Source: an uncultured Aquimarina sp. (GTDB lineage: Bacteria; Bacteroidota; Bacteroidia; Flavobacteriales; Flavobacteriaceae). From it: a stretch of 5,500 nucleotides of DNA. The stretch is taken from contig CALGNG010000123.1 in NCBI GenBank assembly GCA_937958735.1, positions 1 to 5,500 of the forward strand, read 5' to 3'. A program made the translations under genes and the position numbers. Shown here piece after piece: positions 1-5,500 of the stretch (position 1 is its first letter; every line of letters starts with the position of its first letter). The notes beneath the pieces were generated by a model that did not search any database, had not been told where the DNA came from, and was given only the letters and a program-made list of their open reading frames with translations.

Positions 1-20
1 ACCAACTGAGCTACCAGGTC
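1..20 (-). tRNA. tRNA gene, 5' end only (identity unknown)
   Basis: Read on the minus strand, the first 20 bases give a tRNA 5' end: a 7-base acceptor strand GACCTGG, then T8-A9, then the D-arm GCTCAGTTGGT with the conserved A14 and G18-G19. The 5' nucleotide is at position 20. The anticodon and 3' half lie outside the window, so the amino acid cannot be assigned. A good Bacteroidetes promoter lies upstream at 49-78 in the matching orientation, which supports the call. The gene is divergent from aroK. Confidence 0.8.
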
Positions 21-48
21 GTCTACAATATATCTCTTATTGCGGGTG

Positions 49-78
49 CAAAGATACGACCTTAATTTAATTTAACAA
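49..78 (-). promoter_or_regulatory. Bacteroidetes-type promoter of the minus-strand tRNA
   Basis: On the minus strand, TTG (78-76) is followed after exactly 19 bases by TATCTTTG (56-49). This matches the Bacteroidetes primary sigma factor consensus (-33 TTG, -7 TAnnTTTG) in both boxes and spacing. Transcription should start a few bases beyond position 49, giving a leader of roughly 20-25 bases before the tRNA 5' end at 20. The boxes and spacing are seen directly; activity is inferred. Confidence 0.75.
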
Positions 79-101
79 TGATAAAATGTATAAATTTTAC
101 T

Positions 102-120
102 TTTTTTATAACATAAAAAA
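102..120. repeat. AT-only inverted repeat upstream of aroK
   Basis: TTTTTTAT (102-109) and ATAAAAAA (113-120) form a perfect 8-bp inverted repeat around the spacer AAC, about 30 bases before the aroK start. It contains no G or C pairs in the stem, so a stable RNA hairpin is doubtful. It could be a protein site or simply a by-product of AT-rich intergenic sequence. No convincing TTG/TAnnTTTG promoter for aroK was found in 61-149. Confidence 0.3.
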
Positions 121-149
121 TATCAACTTGCTATTTAAAGATTATTTAC

Positions 150-674
150 ATGGCAAAAAACATCATACTTATAGGCTATATGGGAAGCGGTAAATCGGCT
201 ATTAGCAAAGAGATTTCTTACTCCAACAAAATGAATTACATAGACTTAGATGACTATATTGAAGAAAAGGAAGGCATTTCCGTTTCCGAAATATTCCAAT
301 CCAAAGGCGAAATTTATTTCCGAAAAGCCGAAACAAAATATTTAAAAGAATTAGTGGAAATAAAACAAAATACTGTCTTATCTCTTGGAGGAGGCACCCC
401 TTGTTTTGGAAATAACATGAAAATAGTTACTAATTTAGACAATGCAACCTCTATATATTTACAGACTTCTATAGGAGAACTTAGCAAAAGACTGTTTACA
501 GAACGTACAAAAAGACCTTTAATAGCACATACCCAAAACAGCGAAGAACTTTCCGAATTTATTGCCAAGCATTTGTTTGAACGTTCTGCTTATTACAACA
601 AAGCCAACCATACTATTAAAACCGACGACAAAACAATACAAGAAATTGCTCAAGAAATTCTTGCATTAGCCTAA
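150..674 (+). CDS. aroK: shikimate kinase
   Basis: Shikimate kinase (EC 2.7.1.71) transfers phosphate from ATP to the 3-hydroxyl of shikimate in the cytoplasm, the fifth step of the pathway to chorismate and aromatic amino acids. The 174-residue protein has the usual family length and all the main motifs: Walker A GYMGSGKS (9-16), the DLDD motif (32-35) with the Mg/shikimate-binding aspartates, Arg58 in YFRKAE, the GGG shikimate loop (80-82), a LID segment with Arg119 and Arg122-Pro-Leu, and the C-terminal Arg145 in LFERSAYY that contacts shikimate. Arg58 and Arg145 correspond to R58 and R136 of the Mycobacterium enzyme. The ATG at 150 places the P-loop at the normal distance from the N terminus. 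The gene appears to be a single unit, divergent from the tRNA and separated by 98 bases from the carotenoid operon. AroL is a possible alternative name, but function is secure. Confidence 0.96.
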   Translation: MAKNIILIGYMGSGKSAISKEISYSNKMNYIDLDDYIEEKEGISVSEIFQSKGEIYFRKAETKYLKELVEIKQNTVLSLGGGTPCFGNNMKIVTNLDNATSIYLQTSIGELSKRLFTERTKRPLIAHTQNSEELSEFIAKHLFERSAYYNKANHTIKTDDKTIQEIAQEILALA

Positions 675-681
675 CACAACT

Positions 682-699
682 AAAATAACGACTTATTTT
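682..699 (+). terminator. possible weak terminator after aroK
   Basis: AAAATAA (682-688) and TTATTTT (693-699) can pair as a 7-bp stem around the loop CGAC, starting 8 bases after the aroK stop codon, and the second arm ends in a T run through 700. The stem is made only of A-T pairs and the T tract is part of the stem, so it would be weak. It is in the right place to separate aroK from the next operon, but may be chance in AT-rich sequence. Confidence 0.3.
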
Positions 700-743
700 T
701 CATAATTAAACCCTAAAAAACAAGCGTAACCAGTAATAATTTC

Positions 744-751
744 TATTTTTG
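744..751 (+). promoter_or_regulatory. -7-like box of the merR-crt operon promoter
   Basis: TATTTTTG matches the Bacteroidetes -7 consensus TAnnTTTG and lies 21 bases before the regulator's ATG at 773, so the transcript would have a very short leader. No TTG is present at the expected -33 position (around 722-724, which reads AAG) or close by. The promoter would therefore be non-consensus, and weak or regulator-dependent. It overlaps the inverted repeat at 746-770. Confidence 0.5.
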
Positions 752-770
752 TTTAACATTTAGACAAAAA
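746..770. promoter_or_regulatory. putative MerR operator (imperfect inverted repeat)
   Basis: Left arm TTTTTGTTTAA (746-756) and right arm TTAGACAAAAA (760-770) are inverted copies matching at 10 of 11 positions, around the spacer CAT. The inner core TGTTTAA / TTAGACA resembles the dyads bound by MerR-type dimers. It overlaps the -7-like box and the expected transcription start and ends two bases before the ATG of the regulator gene, a position suited to repression. Symmetry and position are seen directly; binding by the adjacent regulator is inferred. Confidence 0.5.
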
Positions 771-772
771 AG

Positions 773-1669
773 ATGAACAATCGAAATCTGACCTTTAGCA
801 TTAAAGATTTAGAAAATTTATGTGGAGTAAAGGCACATACCATTCGCATCTGGGAAAAAAGGTATCATTTACTAGAGCCAAATAGAACAAACACCAATAT
901 TAGGGCTTACAACATCGATAGTCTTAAAAAACTTTTAAATGTCTCCTTTCTTGTAAGTTGTGGCTATAAGATTTCTCGAATATCTAAGTTATCGGAAGAA
1001 GACATTCAAGAATATTTAAACAGTATTATATCCAACCAAACTACTGTAGACCGTTCTTTAAATTCTTTAAAGTTGGCAATGCTCAACTTTAATACTAATT
1101 TACTATCTAAAACCTATGACGAGCTAGCTAACCGTCTTTCTTTTTCTCAAATATTTTATGACGTATTTATTCCTTTTTTAAATCAAATTGGAATTCTCTG
1201 GCAATCCAATACGATAAATAGCACGCACGAACATTTTGTTGCTAATTTTATAAAGCAAAAATTATGGTCGCAAATAAATCTACTACAACAAAATATTACC
1301 AATACCGAAAAAACATTTGTACTCTATCTACCAGAGGGAGAAATTAACGATCTAAGTCTATTATTTCTTAACACTCTAATATTAGCTAAAGGCTATAAAA
1401 CCATTTTCTTGGGACAAAATGTTTCGTTAGATTTCCTAACCACACTTGCAGACTTACAACAAAATTTAGTTTTTATTTCATACCTAACCCTAGCACCACA
1501 AACAGACGAGCTTAACGATTACGTATCTACTTTTAGAGATAAAATATGCCTACCTAATAGCCACGAATTGTGGATAATGGGAAGCGCCTTAAACGACACC
1601 TCCATAACGGTGTCGGCTCTAATAAAAGTAATTTATTCTTTTCAAGATTTCGAAAAAATTATTAACTAA
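773..1669 (+). CDS. MerR-family regulator with B12-binding-type domain (CarH/LitR-like)
   Basis: This is a probable DNA-binding regulator of the carotenoid operon that it heads. Residues 7-75 form a MerR winged-helix domain (FSIKDLENLCGVKAHTIRIW, then the EKRYHLLEP and RAYN segments). Residues about 90-170 form the helical cap of B12-dependent photoreceptors, with a perfect W-x9-E-H motif (Trp143, Glu153, His154). Residues about 180-295 form a Rossmann-like cobalamin-binding fold, with the LGQNV and SYLTLAP segments in the usual order. In CarH, adenosylcobalamin drives tetramer formation and repression in the dark, and light relieves it. Here the lower-ligand motif reads GEINDLS (189-195), with Asn192 where His is expected and Ser195 where Gly is expected; CarH's second histidine next to Trp (H132 in Thermus) is Gln144. 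Cobalamin binding is therefore uncertain, and the protein may act B12-independently, as proposed for Myxococcus CarA. The length of 298 residues is normal. Its stop is 2 bases from the crtI ATG, suggesting translational coupling. Target and effector are inferred from context. Confidence 0.88.
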   Translation: MNNRNLTFSIKDLENLCGVKAHTIRIWEKRYHLLEPNRTNTNIRAYNIDSLKKLLNVSFLVSCGYKISRISKLSEEDIQEYLNSIISNQTTVDRSLNSLKLAMLNFNTNLLSKTYDELANRLSFSQIFYDVFIPFLNQIGILWQSNTINSTHEHFVANFIKQKLWSQINLLQQNITNTEKTFVLYLPEGEINDLSLLFLNTLILAKGYKTIFLGQNVSLDFLTTLADLQQNLVFISYLTLAPQTDELNDYVSTFRDKICLPNSHELWIMGSALNDTSITVSALIKVIYSFQDFEKIIN

Positions 1670-1673
1670 CTAT
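1664..1673 (+). repeat. merR/crtI junction decamer, shared with crtZ/crtY
   Basis: AACTAACTAT covers the last Asn codon and stop of the regulator and the first two bases of the crtI ATG. The same ten bases occur at 4429-4438, where they cover the last Asn codon and stop of crtZ and the first base of the proposed crtY TTG start. It may be a translation-coupling sequence or coincidence. Confidence 0.4.
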
Positions 1674-3132
1674 GTCACAAACAATAGCTATTATAGGTTC
1701 TGGTTTTTCCTCGTTATCTGCAGCATGTTATCTAGCTAAAGGAGGCAAAAAAGTAACCGTTTTTGAAAAAAACGAATCTATTGGAGGAAGAGCTAGCCAG
1801 CTTAAAGTAGATGGATTTACCTTTGACATGGGGCCTTCTTGGTACTGGATGCCAGATGTTTTTGATCGGTTTTTTAACGATTTTGATAAAAAAACAGCCG
1901 ACTATTATGAGCTACAAAAATTAAACCCTGCTTATAGTGTATTTTTTAAAGACCAATCTCGCATAGATATTGCAGACAACATAAACGATATTTACAAAGC
2001 TTTCGAAGCAGAAGAAAAGGGAAGTTCTAAAGCCTTAAAAGCTTTTATGGACGAAGCAAAAAGCAATTACGATGTAGCGGTTAAAGATCTTGTATACCGT
2101 CCTGGGATATCGCCCTTAGAACTTATTACCCCAAAAACTATATTAAAATTAGGGCAGTTTTTTAGCAACGTATCACGTGATGTACGTAAAAAGGTAACCA
2201 ATCCCAAACTAATATCTATATTGGAATTTCCTGTATTGTTTTTAGGCGCTAAACCATCGGATACTCCTGCTTTTTATAATTTTATGAATTATGCCGACTT
2301 TGGTTTAGGAACATGGCAACCTAAAGGAGGTATGTACGCAGTAATACAAGGGATTCAAAAATTAGCAAAGAGCTTAGGCGTGCAATTTAAAGTAAACAGT
2401 ACTGTTACCCAAATTAACACTTTAAACAAAAAAGCCACTGGAATAGTAGTAAATAATCAATCTTTAAAATTTGATATAATACTAAGCGGTGCCGATTACC
2501 AACATACCGAAACCTTATTAACCAAAAACGAAAAACAGTACTCGGAAAAGTACTGGAACAAAAAAACCTTTGCCCCTTCTAGCCTATTATTTTATATAGG
2601 CTTTGATAAAAAATTAAAAAACATAAGCCATCATAATTTGTTTTTTGATACCGATTTCGAAAAACATGCCGAGGAGATTTATGACCACCCACAATGGCCT
2701 TCCGACCCACTTTTTTACGCCAATTTTACCTCTATAACAGATCCAAGTACCGCTCCTAGTGGTTGCGAAAATGGTTTTTTCCTAGTCCCTATTGCTCCAG
2801 GTTTAGAAGATACCGAAGCTTTAAGACAACTTTATCTAGACAAAATAATTACTCGTTTCGAAAAAATTACCCATCAAAGCATAAGAAATAACATTAAATT
2901 TATAAAATCCTTTTGTGTCTCCGATTTTATAGAGCGCTATAATTCCTACAAAGGCAACGCATATGGTATGGCTAATACACTATTGCAAACCGCTTTTTTA
3001 AGACCCAATTTAAAAAGCAAAAAAATAGATAACTTATTTTTTACAGGACAACTAACAGTGCCTGGCCCAGGAGTTCCTCCTGCTTTAATTTCTGGCAAAC
3101 TAGTTGCCGGATTAATCTTAAAAAATAATTAA
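1672..3132 (+). CDS. crtI: phytoene desaturase (CrtI type)
   Basis: An FAD-dependent CrtI-type desaturase, expected to be peripherally membrane-bound and to convert 15-cis-phytoene to all-trans lycopene in four steps. The 486-residue protein opens with a dinucleotide-binding fold (IAIIGSGFSSLSAACYLAKG, residues 5-24) and Glu32 at the end of the second strand for the FAD ribose, followed by GGRA (38-41) and FDMGPSWYWMP (51-61). The C-terminal CrtI signature is intact: NLFFTGQLTVPGPGVPPALI (454-473), then SGKLVAG (474-480). The third glycine of the GxGxxG motif is Ser14. Length is normal for bacterial CrtI, with no frameshift. The ATG lies 2 bases after the regulator's stop and the gene is 11 bases from crtB. 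A neighbouring crtB, crtY and crtZ point to the phytoene-to-lycopene enzyme rather than another CrtI-family oxidase such as CrtD or CrtN, though the number of desaturation steps is inferred. Confidence 0.95.
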   Translation: MSQTIAIIGSGFSSLSAACYLAKGGKKVTVFEKNESIGGRASQLKVDGFTFDMGPSWYWMPDVFDRFFNDFDKKTADYYELQKLNPAYSVFFKDQSRIDIADNINDIYKAFEAEEKGSSKALKAFMDEAKSNYDVAVKDLVYRPGISPLELITPKTILKLGQFFSNVSRDVRKKVTNPKLISILEFPVLFLGAKPSDTPAFYNFMNYADFGLGTWQPKGGMYAVIQGIQKLAKSLGVQFKVNSTVTQINTLNKKATGIVVNNQSLKFDIILSGADYQHTETLLTKNEKQYSEKYWNKKTFAPSSLLFYIGFDKKLKNISHHNLFFDTDFEKHAEEIYDHPQWPSDPLFYANFTSITDPSTAPSGCENGFFLVPIAPGLEDTEALRQLYLDKIITRFEKITHQSIRNNIKFIKSFCVSDFIERYNSYKGNAYGMANTLLQTAFLRPNLKSKKIDNLFFTGQLTVPGPGVPPALISGKLVAGLILKNN

Positions 3133-3143
3133 AACAGATTGTT

Positions 3144-3983
3144 ATGAAAGCACTATTCGACATCACATCCAACCTGTGTAGCAAAATAGTTACTAAATCT
3201 TACAGTACATCTTTCTCTTCTGCTACAAATATGCTTGCACCTAGTATACGCCAAGATATTTATAACATTTACGGTTTTGTACGCTTTGCAGACGAGATCG
3301 TAGATTCTTTTCATGACTATTCTAAAGAGGCTTTATTTAACAATTTTGAAAAGCAGATGTATGATGCCATAGATCAAAAAATTAGCTTAAACCCTATACT
3401 AAATAGCTTCCAAGCCACAGTGCACAAATACCAAATAGAACCGCAACTGTACGAAGCTTTTATGAAAAGTATGCGGTTGGATTTACACAAAAAAAACTAC
3501 CTAACAGAACAAGAGTACAACGCATATATCTATGGTTCTGCAGATGTGGTAGGACTAATGTGTTTACGTGTTTTTGTTAAAGGAAACACTGCCATGTACG
3601 ACAGGCTAAAAGACAGCGCTATGCGCCTAGGGTCTGCTTTCCAAAAAGTAAATTTTCTAAGAGATCTTAAGGACGATTTTGAAGGTTTGGAACGCTCTTA
3701 TTTTCCTGATACCGATCTAAAAAATCTAACCGATACCAGTAAAAACAAAATTATCGAAGAAATAAAAACCGATTTTAAAGAAGCTAGACAAGGTATAAGC
3801 AAATTACCTATAGAAGCTCGATTTGGAGTGTACACTGCTTTTAAATACTACAGCAAATTATTAAAAAAATTAGAAGCCACACCTTCTAACAAATTAAAAG
3901 AAACAAGAATACGTGTTCCCGATTATCAAAAATTTGGATTATTAGCATACAGTTATATTAATTACCGCTTAAACTTAATTTAA
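3144..3983 (+). CDS. crtB: phytoene synthase
   Basis: Phytoene synthase condenses two geranylgeranyl diphosphate molecules, via prephytoene diphosphate, to 15-cis-phytoene, the committed step of C40 carotenoid synthesis. The 279-residue protein belongs to the squalene/phytoene synthase family. It has the early YSTSF segment (20-24), the first Mg-diphosphate motif DEIVD (50-54), the YGSADVVGLM segment (130-139), and the second aspartate motif in NFLRDLKDD (170-178; Asp174 and Asp178), followed by ERSYFP (183-188). All active-site aspartates are present. It is slightly shorter than proteobacterial CrtB, as I expect for Bacteroidetes. No Shine-Dalgarno site is visible before the ATG. It sits between crtI (11 bases) and crtZ (1 base). 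A squalene synthase-like role (HpnC/HpnD, CrtM) is unlikely given the crtI-crtZ-crtY context. Confidence 0.95.
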   Translation: MKALFDITSNLCSKIVTKSYSTSFSSATNMLAPSIRQDIYNIYGFVRFADEIVDSFHDYSKEALFNNFEKQMYDAIDQKISLNPILNSFQATVHKYQIEPQLYEAFMKSMRLDLHKKNYLTEQEYNAYIYGSADVVGLMCLRVFVKGNTAMYDRLKDSAMRLGSAFQKVNFLRDLKDDFEGLERSYFPDTDLKNLTDTSKNKIIEEIKTDFKEARQGISKLPIEARFGVYTAFKYYSKLLKKLEATPSNKLKETRIRVPDYQKFGLLAYSYINYRLNLI

Positions 3984-3984
3984 A

Positions 3985-4434
3985 ATGCAAACATTATTTT
4001 GGATATTAATTTTTATAGGCACCTTTATAGGGATGGAAGGTATGGCTTGGACAACGCATAAATATGTAATGCATGGTTTTTTATGGTCACTACACTCCGA
4101 CCATCATCACAAAAAACATAAAAGTTGGTGGGAGCGCAACGATTTTTTCTTCGTTTTTTATGCCTCTATTAGTATTGGTTGTTTTCTTTTATGGAAAAAC
4201 GAAATAGCTTGGTATGCCCTACCCATAGGCTTAGGTATTTTGGCTTATGGCATTACCTACTTCTTTGTGCATGATATTTTTATACACCAACGCTTTAAAG
4301 TATTTAAAAACGCAAACAACAGGTATGCTAAAGGCTTAAGGCGGGCCCATAAAATGCATCATAAACACCTAGGCAAACAAGATGGAGAATGCTTTGGAAT
4401 GCTACTGGTTCCTTTTAAATATTTTAAAAACTAA
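3985..4434 (+). CDS. crtZ: beta-carotene hydroxylase
   Basis: CrtZ is a membrane non-heme di-iron hydroxylase that adds hydroxyl groups at C3 and C3' of beta-carotene to give beta-cryptoxanthin and then zeaxanthin. The 149-residue protein carries all four histidine clusters of the fatty acid hydroxylase superfamily: H25-x4-H30, H37-x2-H40-H41, H96-x4-H101 and H122-x2-H125-H126. Hydrophobic stretches at about 3-22, 54-70 and 75-95 are the likely membrane segments, with the His clusters facing the cytoplasm. It is shorter than many proteobacterial CrtZ proteins but complete. The ATG is one base after the crtB stop, so the two are probably translationally coupled. The downstream crtY is in the same frame, separated by the TAA at 4432 and one codon. 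A ketolase such as CrtW is unlikely; the pattern and size fit CrtZ. Confidence 0.95.
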   Translation: MQTLFWILIFIGTFIGMEGMAWTTHKYVMHGFLWSLHSDHHHKKHKSWWERNDFFFVFYASISIGCFLLWKNEIAWYALPIGLGILAYGITYFFVHDIFIHQRFKVFKNANNRYAKGLRRAHKMHHKHLGKQDGECFGMLLVPFKYFKN

Positions 4435-4438
4435 CTAT
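4429..4438 (+). repeat. crtZ/crtY junction decamer, shared with merR/crtI
   Basis: Second copy of AACTAACTAT (the first is at 1664-1673). Here it is followed by TG, so the junction reads CTATTG instead of the CTATG found before crtI. Removing one T would create an ATG in frame with the same crtY sequence, which supports 4438-4440 as the crtY start. Confidence 0.4.
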
Positions 4439-5500
4439 TGGGCTGCCTTACGCATTTTGATTATGTACTAATTGGTTGTGGAGTTGGTGGTTTACATTTA
4501 GCCTATCAACTTTCTATAGATCCTAGTTTTTCCAGCAAGAGTATTGCTATAATAGATCCTAATATTATCCCTAAAGAAGACCGTATTTTAAGTTTTTGGG
4601 AAAAGCCCTCGGGACATTGGGACACTATTATTTTTAAACAATGGAAAAGCTGTTTTTTTAAAAATTCTAAAAACAATTTACACCTAAATCTAGATCCATA
4701 TGTATACAAATCCCTAACTTTTAAGGATTTTTCTGCATTTTGTCTTCAAAAAATAAAGACCAAAAGTAATTTCTATTTTATAGATCAAGCGGCCACTTCT
4801 ATATCCGAAGAAGAACACAGCGTTATCATTACAACAAACAAAAAGGTTTATAGTGCCAATTATGTTTTTGACAGTCAATTACCTTTGGATTTTACTCAAA
4901 ACAAAACTAATTTTCCTACAATAAATCAATCTTTTAAGGGATGGTGGATTAAGTCCGAAAAACCAATATTTACAGAGGACACTTTTACTATGATGGACTA
5001 CCGCCACCAATGGAAAAGTTCCAATAGCTTTATGTATATTTTACCTAAATCTTCCACGGAAGCGCTTTTAGAATATACTTTTTTTACTAAAGAAACCATT
5101 TCTAATAGCGATTTTGACCACCAATTACAAACATACATTGCCAAGTATTTACCCCACACTTCGTATCAAATAACAGACACCGAAGCTGGAGAAATCCCTA
5201 TGTCTTCTTACCCCTTTAGCTCTAATTCTTCTGCCAGGATTATTAAAATTGGTACAGCTGGGGGCTGGGTAAAAGCTTCTACAGGCTACTCCTTTAAGTT
5301 TGCCGAAAAAAATGCAAGAATAATTATAAATCAACTAAAGAAAAAAAGACCACCTATAGGCTACCAACAACCCAAACGCTTTCGTTTTTATGATGGATTA
5401 TTTATTAAAGTACTCCAACATCAAAATGCTAAAGGACCTACTATTTTTTACAAAATGTACAACAAAGTTCCTCCTGTTCTATTATTTCGCTTTTTGGATG
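4438..5500 (+). CDS. crtY: lycopene beta-cyclase, 3' end outside window, TTG start
   Basis: CrtY cyclises both ends of lycopene to beta-ionone rings, giving beta-carotene; it is a membrane-associated flavoprotein. The frame is open from the crtZ stop to the window end, giving 354 residues of a protein usually about 380-390 long. Motifs in order are: the FAD fold DYVLIGCGVGGLHLA (about 8-22), DRILSFWE (48-55), QSFKGWWI (164-171), MMDYR (185-189), FMYILPKSSTEALLEYTFF (198-216, including Glu212, where I place the catalytic acid of the IEDT-like motif), EAGEIPM (249-255), IGTAGGWVKASTGYSF (271-286), and a C-terminal RFRFYDGLF segment. No in-frame ATG occurs before 4990, far inside the protein. 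TTG at 4438, three bases after the crtZ stop, gives the normal N terminus; ACG at 4450 is a poorer alternative. The family assignment is firm and the start is inferred. Confidence 0.93.
   Translation, partial: MGCLTHFDYVLIGCGVGGLHLAYQLSIDPSFSSKSIAIIDPNIIPKEDRILSFWEKPSGHWDTIIFKQWKSCFFKNSKNNLHLNLDPYVYKSLTFKDFSAFCLQKIKTKSNFYFIDQAATSISEEEHSVIITTNKKVYSANYVFDSQLPLDFTQNKTNFPTINQSFKGWWIKSEKPIFTEDTFTMMDYRHQWKSSNSFMYILPKSSTEALLEYTFFTKETISNSDFDHQLQTYIAKYLPHTSYQITDTEAGEIPMSSYPFSSNSSARIIKIGTAGGWVKASTGYSFKFAEKNARIIINQLKKKRPPIGYQQPKRFRFYDGLFIKVLQHQNAKGPTIFYKMYNKVPPVLLFRFLD

Noticed and set aside
128..149. TTGCTATTTAAAG before aroK as a promoter
   Set aside because: The TTG at 128-130 is too close to the ATG at 150 to serve as a -33 box, and TATTTAAA does not match TAnnTTTG well.
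314..568. 84-codon open frame on the minus strand
   Set aside because: It lies wholly antisense to aroK, whose catalytic motifs are intact, and its translation resembles no family I recognise.
4450..4452. ACG as the crtY start codon
   Set aside because: It sits where some homologues may place Met, just before HFDYVLIG, but ACG starts are very rare in bacteria and TTG at 4438 is a better candidate with coupling-type spacing.
4506..4709. 67-codon open frame on the minus strand
   Set aside because: It is antisense to crtY, which has family motifs across this stretch; treated as a chance frame.
4990..4992. First in-frame ATG of crtY as its start
   Set aside because: It would remove about 184 residues, including the FAD-binding fold and the DR-FWE and QSFKGW motifs, all of which are clearly conserved upstream.
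5149..5334. 61-codon open frame on the minus strand
   Set aside because: It is antisense to the conserved EAGEIPM and GTAGGW motifs of crtY; its length and composition fit a shadow.
4435..5500. crtY as a pseudogene because it lacks ATG
   Set aside because: The frame is open to the window end and all expected cyclase motifs are present, so only the start codon is unusual.

Overview
The window is AT-rich bacterial DNA that looks like Flavobacteriaceae (Bacteroidetes). Three observations support this: a Bacteroidetes-type promoter (TTG, 19 bp, TATCTTTG) upstream of a tRNA; A-rich start contexts without Shine-Dalgarno sites; and carotenoid proteins and a MerR/B12-type regulator that resemble flavobacterial versions. 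Genus cannot be fixed from the sequence alone.

Layout: the left edge (1-20) holds the 5' end of a minus-strand tRNA gene, with its promoter at 49-78. Facing away from it is aroK (150-674), encoding shikimate kinase, an aromatic amino acid gene with no obvious link to the rest. After a 98-bp gap begins a tight five-gene plus-strand run: a MerR-family regulator with a cobalamin-binding-type C-terminal region (773-1669), crtI phytoene desaturase (1672-3132), crtB phytoene synthase (3144-3983), crtZ beta-carotene hydroxylase (3985-4434) and crtY lycopene beta-cyclase (from 4438, cut by the window end). Gaps between these genes are 2, 11, 1 and 3 bases, so they probably form one operon.

Pathway: CrtB joins two GGPP to phytoene, CrtI desaturates it to lycopene, CrtY cyclises it to beta-carotene, and CrtZ hydroxylates that to zeaxanthin. 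The GGPP synthase gene (crtE/ispA type) is not in the window and must lie elsewhere. The regulator is first in its own operon, and an 11-bp-arm inverted repeat overlaps its -7-like box and abuts its ATG, so autoregulated, possibly light-responsive, control of pigment synthesis is likely.

Three points deserve attention. First, the regulator keeps the CarH-type W-x9-E-H motif but has Asn where the cobalt-ligating His is expected and Ser where the following Gly is expected. Second, crtY has no ATG: it most plausibly starts at TTG 4438, in the same frame as crtZ, at a junction almost identical to the merR/crtI junction. Third, the putative operator in front of the regulator. I see no CRISPR, mobile element or clearly novel system; this is a recognisable zeaxanthin operon with unusual details.
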